Below are positions 35,891 to 47,800 of a stretch of 64,000 nt of DNA, one piece after another (the stretch's first letter is position 1; each line of letters starts with the position of its first letter). The position numbers and the translations under genes are program-made. The stretch covers positions 13,052,882 to 13,116,881 of the forward strand of contig NW_022145611.1 of assembly GCF_000002235.5 (NCBI RefSeq), given 5' to 3'. The stretch comes from Strongylocentrotus purpuratus. Taxonomy: Eukaryota; Echinodermata; Echinoidea; Camarodonta; Strongylocentrotidae. The notes under the pieces are model-generated. The model ran no database searches, was not told where the DNA came from, and saw only the letters and a list, made by a program, of their open reading frames with translations.

Positions 35891-38838
35891 GCCGTGTGAA
35901 AAAGCAGGAACGTGATTTAACTGAAGGCGCCGATTTGTGCTTGTGAACTAGTCACAAATAATAGTAACAATGTCGTTTTAGAATAATGTGTAAGATCATT
36001 AAAGTAAATTAAAAACAGTAGAGGACCTAGGATAGAACCTTGTGGTACACCATGTGTTAAACTTGGATGAATATATATTGAGATCTATTACAAAGATTAC
36101 TTTCAAACCAAGATGACAGACAAATTGGAGTGTTGTTCTAGTTTCCAAGTGGTAAGTCATCACACCGATTACTGAGCTGGGAGACATTGCCAGGCATAGT
36201 GCCAGGTGGAGGGGCATAAATCGAAACTTTAAAAAAAAAAAAAAAAAAAAAAATTAAAAAAAAAAAAAAAAAAAAAAAACGGGAAAACGAAACCGTCCAA
36301 TTGAAAACGGAATCCGCCATGGGCGGTCGGATACCGGACGGTTAAACGTTTGACTACAGCACTAGTTTAGAGATAAAAAAAGAGACCCAAAATATTGTGA
36401 AAATATGCAGAAGAAAGTGTACTCCTTCAGGAAGTGCTAGAAACCAACATGTTATTTAACAATGCTTTGTGCTGTGCACTCAGATCCAGACTCCTGTGAT
36501 AAACCAATTCTTGAAGCATCTCCTTTGGGATCCGTCTCAAAAGCAAGAGAAAAGAGAAAGTCGTTAAGGAGGAAAGCCGTGAAGTCGACCAGTGATCTGG
36601 AGCATAGTAACATCGACAGCTGTGATGACGTAGCCAAACTAGCCGGGGTGAGAAAGTACTTTCTACCGACTTGAGGTCAAAGGGTAGAGTATTAATTGTT
36701 GGCCCCTTTGACTAGGCGTTGTGGCGTGCGCCTGTAATCCAGCCAACAGTGGAAGTTACAAACTTATTCAGCCGAGAACACAGGTTCGAAACTGAGTCAC
36801 GTCTTTCGGATGGTGACGTTTAAAGGTCGGTCCCCAGACGTAAATAATCATATTTGATTGATACACGTCTGTAAAAACCCCAATACACACTTTGTATGAA
36901 AGTTGTAATTGAATCAAACCCACTCCTTGTGTCCAAAAACAAAAAAATGACTGGCATTAGGAAGCTAGCATGCAAGTGGGTCAGTAACTCGGTACCCGAT
37001 ACTAGTTTGGTCACATTATCAATGATGACAAATCTCTGCGCAAATATGAAAAGGGTTTATGCATATGCAAGATTATGTTGTCATTCTCACAGCCAACATG
37101 CATCCACATATTTTTTGTGTGGTTCTTGTCATGAATGAATCCCTTTATGCATTCATATTTTCCTTATCTGAGATCTGTGACCATAACATATCGAGAGAGG
37201 TTGAGATTGTAGATGTACCTGGAAGACCAAATTTATGTTGTCTGTAAGAAAACAATTGGCTCTTTAACTTCTTACTTATTTTATTTTTTTCATATAAAGT
37301 CTTGGTGAAATCTATTAGCATAACAGCGCCTATATATTACGATTATGCTGATGGTGATGATGATGATAATGGTAATAAGATCAATAATAATATAATAATG
37401 ATAAGAAATAAGAAGAAGGAGAAGAAGAAGAAGGAGGAGGAGGAGGAAAAGGAGGAAGAAGAAGAAGAAGAAAAAGACATAAGTAGTTATACTTGAGGAG
37501 GGACAATTTCCCTCAGGAGTTAAACTGTCAAGGAGAATTTCTTTTCTTCATTATGCTGTGTAAAATTCTTATCATATATGCCTTTTGATTCCTCTCCGTG
37601 ATATCCTGACCAGAAGACAGTGACTGACCTGGACCAATGGATCATAAAATGGCTTGGATCAGGATTAAAGCACATAGCTGTGGAGGGGCATAGATTGTAA
37701 GTAGACCTACATGTTTATGACCCCAGTGGGGTGTTTAACAAAGATCCTAGGTTGGACTTATGGAAAGCCCTTAGCATCTTTGAAAATATTTTGTAAAAGT
37801 TATTTAAAAGGCGTAAATGTTGAATCGAATTGTTCATATTTTCTATTATCAAGGAGATTTCATGTTCTTGATGTGGAATTTATGAAAAGTCTAAAATACT
37901 GGAATTTCTACTTGTTAATATATATTTTTTTAAGGTTGCAAATGGCTCTCCATAATGATTAAGTCCGAATTAGAGTAAAGTTCTACTTAGGATCTTTGTG
38001 AAACACCCCCCTGGTGCCATATTTCCGTAAATTGTCTCATTTGCCTGTATCCTCTTTCTTTCAGACTTTGTGTTATATTGAGGAGGCATGATGGCACACT
38101 GTGATTCAGCAGTGGCCACTCCATTTGACTGAATGTTGGCTCAAAACTAGTAATGGTCTCATGGACCTCCAACTATTTCACTCCATTTCCCTGGAATATC
38201 TCAATATAAACAGGGTGCTCGAGCAGATGCAAGCCCAAGAAAGAAGTAATAGAGGGGAGAATCCTGTAGACAATTAAGGTTGAATTATTATCTAATTGCA
38301 AGGTGAAATGTTTCTTTGTCATTCATGCCACAGAGAAGATCCAGAGGGATCATTTTGGCACAGTACAGCCATTATCAAACGGAACTCCTCCTGCCTTGTG
38401 GAAACCTCCTCGGGATCAAGATATAGTCTCCACGGCAACATCAACAAACTGTTGGCAAGGGATCAAGGTGAGCTTCAGCCATTTTGTTTGTACAAAGTCG
38501 GGTTTAATGTGTACCAGTCACCTGAGAAATTTATTTGTGTGGCATTTCATAGATCGCTGGTTAAGGAGTATTAAAGAAGAAACAACATGAAATGTTGTGC
38601 ACAGAACCCAAGTTTGACTTGTGTTCCATGTGCACCTTATTCTATGCAAGCACATGCCCATGCGTCAAGGGGTCTACTCAAATTTTATTTATGTTTACTG
38701 AGAGAGTTTATTTCCACTGCAATATCTCTTCTATCCTAAATTTAATTAGTTTCCTGATTGATTGATTTTATTTTTATTTTTTATTTAAAAAATGGATAGT
38801 CCCTGAGATCGATGTAAATCCGGTTTTAAATAAGTGGT

Positions 38839-38878
<40 letters not shown>

Positions 38879-41800
38879 GGGCGGGGTTGAGGTGCCGTTT
38901 TTCATGACTTAACTCTCACTATCACCCCTGTAAAAGTAATATTTGAAACTAATATTTTGATTACAGTATAGCAACATGGAACCCACTAAACCAAGACCAA
39001 GACATGTTTTGGTGATTGGTACACTTTGGATGATGTTTTGATTTCTTATTACATACGTATCATAATATCAATTCTCATGCTTCAAATTGAAATTTACACG
39101 GGACATTTTAGATAGGGTATAAATTACCTCTACTCCAGAATATTCATATAAAATGTATAAACTGAATTATGAGGGTATCATGCTAGTACTCCAGACCATG
39201 TGCATAGTATTGATTGAAATGTTTTTTTTTTTTCATCTTTATTACCATCTTGTACTTGCCATACCTGTTCGTTTAGCTCACTATTGTATATTTACTGTAT
39301 ATATATATATATATAACTTTATTGTATTACTTGTAAACATGATCAATTTTGGTCCTTGGACCTTTGAATCAAGTATATTTATGTCTTTTTAAACCGAAAT
39401 AAATAAATGAATTAATTTAAAAAAATTAAAAAAACAGATCCATACAAATGATGACAGGATTACATTTGTCTTAGTCAGTGTGCCATGGCTTTAGTAGTGA
39501 TGTAAGTCAGTTACCCAACAATCTTTCATGTTCTCTTATTACACTTCTGTTTCTAGGGTTTTCTAAGAAGTTTTTACGTCGCTTTCAGAAGGGTTTTCCT
39601 GCTAAATGGAAAGCGTACTTAGTGGAAGAGGCAATGGAGCAATCTGGCAAGTGAGTATGGATCACAATCTTTACATTTTAAAGCTAAAGACTAGTTATGG
39701 TCATGCGATTGCATTGTGAAAGAAACGTTGTGGAATCGATCAGAAAAGGTTGATCATCTAGCATATAAGTATTGGTGTGTACTTCAAGGCTCTGGAATCA
39801 TCAAAATGATAAGAAATTTGGCCCAGTCTTGGTAAAGTTACAATCACTGTACACAGAAAGATATATATGGGACTACGTGACACGTGCGCGATATCTATCA
39901 GGTCCAAATAAATATAATAATGTACCAAATATATCAATTAGTAGGCGGTTTCTCTGCAAAATTTGTATCATCACGTATTAGTCAAACCATATTCTTTCAC
40001 ATGATTGAAAACCACATGATTGAGACCTACCATTTCATTTTTTGAGAGGGGGGCATTTCCAAAACTGGTCTTTCCCTTTAAGCAGATGGTTTCTTGGCAT
40101 GTAATTTGATTTCCCCTTTTGAATCAAAACAAACATGGCCAAGAAATTTCACACAGCATGTTGATCATTATAAACCAAGCTTCTATTACATTTGCAGTGA
40201 GTGTCAATAACATTTAAAATGTGCATATGAATTGCATTCAATGATAGTATTATTAATAGTCAACTAGATCATGGTAAATCAACGACTGAGGAACATTCTT
40301 AATACACATTGTTTAATCAAATAGTCAAAAGAATATCCGTCACTAAGTTACCCAGATAATATGACACATTTTGTTTTTCACCTTTTTCAATCCAGCAAAT
40401 GCTAACATTTTAGTCAACCAAATAACTTGAAGATTTTGTCCTGCCTTCTGTCATGAACTCATTTGTTGCGTGAAATAGGGTAACCAGAGACAATATTATC
40501 CTATTGGTAATCATGCAGGAAAGTAGAAGTGACTGTGCCAGAGTCAACGGACATAGGGACAGCGAAGGCATCTAATACTCCTGTCATCAACGGTGGGAGA
40601 CTTGCCACACACAAAGTGCTCAGTACTCTGAAGAAAGAAAAACGGCCTGCTGTGACGAAAACTCCGAGTAACGATTCAGAAACAACTCCAGTGTCGAGAA
40701 GGAGAGAGGGTGAGGACCCACTCTTCCGGTTTTCAGAAAGAATTATGCACAGAGGATAGCCATCAATCCAATCCAATCCCATTCAGGTTTTTATTAATAT
40801 AAAGAGTAAACGCTTGAAAGATGATACATGAATGTAGCCTGAAGGCTACTGAAACATATCATTTTACAATAATAGGTAACATGTCAGAATAAACATAAAC
40901 TTTTAACATCAAAGTTATGAATTGAAATTAGCTAAACATGTTCAGCAGATTGTTGAATGTATGCATTTGATTGGTGAATGATAAAGAAATGTATCTGTGT
41001 ATATGTGACAGGAATTTGCATTACATTTTTAGTGAAGGGGTACGTACTTTACCTGATATTAGAATGTGAGGGTATTTTCCCTTGGTAAAATTGAGCTCTG
41101 CTTAGGTTTTCGCATAGATAAATTTATCTTATTTGAAAGTTTGATCAAAGGCTCACTATATATTTGTTGTTGTTGTCTGTGTAGAATCATTTTTTAAGTA
41201 GTTATCTAGGGTTTGTAAAGATGTTTGTTAATCATGTATGTAAATGACATAACAACTAGCTGCACACGGTTACAGATTATATGTCGGAGGGATCATAGAT
41301 ACAAAATATATTTATTGCATGATTATTTATCCAAGGATATCATAACGTTCCACATATCTCAGTCTTTAAACAATAAATACCATACGACTAATGGCGAATA
41401 CAGAAGACATAAAGAATCCCTTACATGTACTTGTTATTTTAGCAAAAAATGTTTCTATTGTCATTTCTGTGACTTCAGCTGTAGTTGTCACGCCCTCTTT
41501 TGTCAGCGTGGAGGAGGTACGAACCACAAGGAGTGGACGAAAGGTCCTCCCACCCCTCGAATATTGGAGAGGCCAGAGACAACGCACCCTGCTGTACATG
41601 GAAGGTGCTGCAGAGCTCCTAGAAGGATCCATTGACCATACTCCTGTGTCAGCTACACGTCTTGGTGTCAAAGGCTCCATTGACATATCACAGGTACCCA
41701 TGATACATGTCGCAAACCTTCAAATGTATGAAGTTAATGCATGGCATACTTACATAAGTCCTAATGGGCTGTTAAGCACATTGGGCTTCCAGCTCTTTTC

Positions 41801-44800
41801 ATTTTCTTTGGTCAGCCACTGCCATTCAAGATTCCTTGCATGATTTAGTCGAGATTATCTTGGAAGCTTTTCTTCAGGTGATCCTTGGGCTTCCTCTCTG
41901 GCTTTTTCCCCTCTGGAGAGATCCATCTCATAGCTGTTTCAGAGTTCCATTGATCAACATGATCAAACCGCAGATTTCTGTATGTTTTGAAAGTTTTTAT
42001 AACGAGGACTGGGATTGATTTAATTAAATTGAAATGAATTTATTCACTGCTTTCATATAGACATGCAAAGTCAAAGAATACAATAAAAGATATCTTACAA
42101 ATATAGATAAGACAATAAAATGGAAGATACCAAGTAGTTGGATCATCAAAAAGTTACAAAAACTTATAGGTAGTTGATCCTACACAAAATACCAAAACTA
42201 ACCCGAAAGAGAGACAAAGAAATAACACAATGATAACTACAGACATTAAAAGGGCGGTTTATCAGATTCAAAACTTTTGCTTCAATTGAAATGCTTAAAA
42301 CTGATTAATGATCTACACCGTTTAAGTTTTTTTTGGTAGTTTGTTCCAGATAATCGACGGAGGTGGATTACTATTCACATATCTGAATTATTATTTGAAC
42401 AGGTGACTGACCAATGATTAGAACCTGAGTACCACTTCTTACCCAACCCAATTTTTTTGCCGATAGTGAATATTGATTGAAAGTTTAAATATATAGCCTG
42501 ATTATAATTTACCCTCGAACAATAGAAATAAGATAGAGATGATTAACAAGACAAAACTCCCACAAGTGCTTCTTTACTATAGAAATGAATACATAAATGG
42601 TCGTATAAATCCAGCATAAATCAACATATTTGAAGAAATTTCCACATTTCCACTACATGAGATCATCTTTGTGTTCATTTCTATTAGTGTGCATATTAAA
42701 AGTATGACTGACTTCAATTTCTTGGCAAGAATCTCTTCCCCCCCCCCCCCCCCATTTGTGTTCTATTTCATTACACACTCGTTTTGTAATTTCTTTCAAG
42801 GGGCATTTGCAATAACTTCTTATACTCGGTTTATACTATACCATGCGTCCCAAAAAAAACTATACACTTTTGAAATGGCTGCCGAATAAAAAAGATATGA
42901 TTCTGGGGGGACAAGTTTTATATGTATGGAAAGCTCATAAAGTCAACTTTCATATGACACCAAAAAGTCTGAAAATAATTCATGCTTGGGTGAGCACTGC
43001 TCACTTTTGTAAAGGGTATGGAAATTGGGTTGCGCAGGAATTAGCCTTCCAATTTGTGAGAGGTAAATCCTTTGGAGCTTACGGAATTGAGGATGATATG
43101 ACCAATTTATGATCAATTGTGATGAGTTTGGGTTTGCTGAGTGAAATTTGTGGTTTATGGGATTAAAATTGTATGCATGAGTGAACAGTAACTACATTTG
43201 TTATTACCGTATAGCAATGTAACTTTCCATGGTAGACTCGGTGGTGTGTTCATGGGAGTCAGGACGGGGGATGGTGAAATGTAAGGTAGGACTTTGTTGG
43301 GTAGATGGGATAAGGGTTAAGAGGACATGTATGCCCCTCCCCCTCTCTTTCTTTCTCTCTCTCTCTGCCTGTGTGTGTTTGTGCATATCTTGACAATTCA
43401 TCAGACAATGAACATTCAGCTATCAATCACTTAAACAATGTACCAGTCAATGGGTCAATCAATTAATCAAGATTAGTTTAACATCTCATTGATTTACTTA
43501 ATACCCAGGTAGGGATTATGTAAATTGAATATTCAAATACGGTTTCTTGAAAAAAGGAATGTCCAAGATGTCTGCTACTTATTCTTCAGGTAAATGGGTA
43601 ACCAAAGGATTTACGTTTCACAAATTGGAAGGCTAATTCCTGCGCAACCTAATATTTTAATACCCTTTACAAAAGGGAGCAGTGCTTACCCAAGCATGAA
43701 TTATTTCTGGACTTTTTGGTGTCATATGAAAGTTGAGTTTATGAGCTTTCCATACATTTTTTTATTATTCCAAAAGTGTAATTTTTTTTTTGGACGCACG
43801 GTAATGTACCCATATATGCACTTTACTGTAATGCTTATCTTTACTGGGAAATGTACTTATGAAAGACCAATTTTTTTCTGTTACATAAACAGATGAATCA
43901 ATTTATCAATTCAACTTAATTGAATTTGTTTTGTCTTCCAGAGAGCAAAAAGGCTGGTTACTAGAAAGAAGAACCCCAGGAGCAGGAAGCGAGCAGAAAA
44001 GTCAAAGAACACAACTTCACAGAGAGAGAGTAGTTTTGAGGAGAGTGAAAGTGAGGATGACCCGCTGGACAGGATGCAAAAGAGAGTTGTTAATGCAAGA
44101 ACTGAGAGAAATTCAGACACATCCAATACAATGAAAGCAGGCGGTGAAGAATGCAGCCTCGATGCATTGCCAGAGCAGGGAAGTTTTCGAAGATCACCCA
44201 GGAAGTCTTTAGACACCTTCCCCAAAAAGTCTTTAGACACCTCCGACCATCAGAAGTCACGGGACACGCCTAGATCTCTGAGTCAAACAAGTGTCTGTGA
44301 TGCCGTAGACGTATCACCTCCAGTCAGTGGAGTCGGAGGGGACGCAACTAACAAGAGCAGCCAGCCCTATGATCTGTACAGTGAGGTCATGGGAGTCGTG
44401 AAGGAGAATCGGCAACGCAGGATATCAAATCAGAGCAGAAGGCGACGCTCGCGTGAGGCCAATAGGAGTTCCTCATCGGCACCGGAGCAAGGGGAAGAGA
44501 ACTTCAACATCAGCGATGATGAAGACTTTAAGAATAAAGACTCTGCTTCTGCTACTGAAGGAGATAATAAGAATAGCTCCTTGTCAAGGAAACCAAAAGG
44601 CTCTCCTGTACCTAGCACAAGTAACAAAAGCATCTCCAAGCACAAACGGAAAGTATCCTCTAAAGCTAATGAGAGAGTGCTGCTTGGTTCAAATATGGTT
44701 GCATGTGTCGTTTTGGAGAAAAATGAACACTCTGATTTAAATGCAGGGGTGAAAATCAAAGGTAGCTCTGGATCAGGGAAACAAGACAAAGCTGAACAAG

Positions 44801-47800
44801 CAACAAAGAAAAAGACGAAAGAAGCACCACCTAAGTCTCGGATTTCAAAGAGAATTCAGGAATCGAATGAGAAATGGAAACCTGATGAACTTCATCGTTT
44901 GCACAGGTGAGACAATGAATTTTTTTTTATCCAAGAAGTCATCAGGTCTTCTCAAAGACCATATATTAGTACACCAATGGCAAGAGTCACAATGACATAC
45001 ACATGTGATATGATCATTAATTTTCATTAGGAGCTATTTTGAATGAGCCATGTCTTTGATATCTTCTTGCAAAACTTTTTCAAAGGAACATGTAATTAAA
45101 AAAGAAAATATGGAAAATGAAAATATAATGAAAGTTCTACAAGGGATATGAATGATCTTTTAGCTTTCCTTTGCCAGCAGTTGTAGTAGAATTATGGATA
45201 TCTTTCTTTGAGAGTAGATTCAAAGTTTAATTCTACAAATTGAATTTGTTAAACATCTGCATTAATTCCTTTACTATAGTCATGGGTCTTCATTGTGCTT
45301 TTTTGTTTGTATCATTAAACTGCTAGATGATGTAAAACTGTATTTTTTTAATGAAAGATTAAAGGTAATACAAAGTTTTGGGAATTTTTGAAAATTGGTT
45401 GGATAGTGATTTTTACAAATTTTATATATTTTGATGCCCCTGTGGATGTATTATAAGCACTAGAAAATTTAGCCCCTAAAACACTTCTGCTTTCAAGAAA
45501 AATTGAATATACAAATTTACCGGTGCTCCCGGTAAATGCTGATAAATCTGAATAGCAGCTACGGCCGTACACTGGTAGCTGCGACCATGAAAATCTCAGA
45601 ATATGTAGCTGGGATATATAACTTTCAAACAGGAATAGTTAATCAGTCGATTTTAGTCAAGAAACATTGTTTTATAGCTTAATTAATATCTTGACCTTGA
45701 GAGGGAGCTATACAACATAAGAGATTATTATTTACAAGTTAATAACTTTAGACTCGATTTCAATCACGACAACGATCTCTGTATATTGTAGGATCGCATA
45801 TGCTTCCAATATGTTCATTTGAACCGAATTCATGACCCCTTACCAAAACTTTGTATTACCTTTAACTCTTGGTTGTAAGCTATATTGCGTGTGGTAGAGC
45901 TCTTGTCTGTAAAATGCTGGATACCTATGGCTGCACTTTGGCTTTGACTTGAATTCATTAGACAATATTTGTGTGCATGTTTATCTGCATTGTACAGAGC
46001 TTTGAAGATAATCCCACCAAGCTCCAGGCAGTTCTGGCATCGGGTGGCATCTTCTGTTGGAACCCGGACAGAATGGGAATGTCAGCAAGAGCATCAGGCC
46101 AAGCTGGAGGAGGCTACCAAGGCATCCAACCAGTCTAAGGGTACCACTAAGGGTACCACAAAGGATAACAAAGAGTCCAACCAAGGAGCAAAAGGTACCA
46201 ACTTAATGCTGTTTATTTTATTTTTTATTTATTTATTTATTTATTTTTTTTTGGGGGGGGGGGGGTCTACTGCTTCATTTGCAATTTGCTAGAGTATTTT
46301 TTCCCACCAATCTGTGAACAGACTTCTTTTAGGACATTTCAGAGGTGCCATAACTTCTCATATGGATATCCTTGCTACATAGTTTATAGTCATTATCAAT
46401 GATACTTTTATTCATTTTCAAGTGAACAGAAAAGTGTATGAACTGTGCTGACTGCTGCAAGTGTATAATGAATAGAGGATTGTTACAATTGCTTTTGTTT
46501 TATGTGTTGTGCCATTTTGTCTTGTAGAGCCTGTTGCCCTAACTGCTGCCAAGGGTACAATGAAACGAAAGAGGCAACTCAGAGAACTCATCCAGCAGCA
46601 CAACCAGGCATCTGAAGAGGATCTATTTGATTCAACTCCATTCAAGAAACAGAGGAAGACCACAAAGGTAGGTCCATGATGACTCAACCTCGGCCCAACG
46701 TGCCATTTTTTGTAATGTAATCAACTTTAATTTACACGTCTATTAGTGTATAGGTACATATTATTAAATTTATAATGATAATAATGATAATGTATATATA
46801 TGTAGTGCATCAAGGAGCCTTGTTGATGTGCAGGGAAAGAGTGAAGCAAGTGGAGGAAAAGTTACTTGTGTTACTTATGTGTGTATTTTGAGAAACAGAA
46901 ATGTGGAGCGCACTATGTTCAAGTTATTTAAAGAACACTTGCTAGGGTTTTCTTTACATTCAAAACATCTTTATTGTATTAAAAATTGGAAACAAATTAC
47001 TGTTAATGTGACTCATATGTACTCTTGCATCTCAGCACCTGAAAGAACCTTACATACATAGATCCTCGCCCAAATCAGCAATGATACCCTTAATCTTTAA
47101 TACTACTACACTGTTGATTCTCAAAATTTGAGCATTATTATGTCAATTTTCTGACCAATTCTCTTGACTAGCCCTTGTTAAATCTTGACCTGGCAGAGGA
47201 AGAGGAAGAAGAGGATGATGACGAAGGAATGCAGGCCAAGACTCCAGGCTCCGCCCGTTTGAAGACGCCCAGTACACGATTCCACAATCTTCTGGCACCC
47301 CTTTCCGGGAAGAGGACTCCCCATTCCTCTGCAATAATAAGCCCTGGGCTCTTGAATTCCGTAGAAAAGTAATTGTTATCTTATTTCTAGTTTTACAAAT
47401 TCTTCATGTTTACAAGTGCATCAGTAAATATGCACTGCACGTGGGTTAAGTCATAATCGGATAATAAACTTGGCAAGTCTTGTTCATTGTCCGGCTCATA
47501 TCACTATTGCACGAGTTTCAAACATTGATTATTTGTTTTAAAAAAATGGGTCTACAATGTGAATATAATATTTTAAAAATCAGCAACAAAGCCAATAAAA
47601 ATGCGATAAAGTCACTCAGTCATAGAGTCCGCCATTTGCTGAATGACGTCACGCAAGTGCAGCCAAACAGTATTTTGTGTGTCTCGGTATGCATATCAAT
47701 GTTCTTGCCATTTGAAACTGCATTTAATCACATATGAATCCTATATGCCCCAGATAGACGCATATGCACATCTAAACTGTGTTTTATCTCTTTTTGATCG

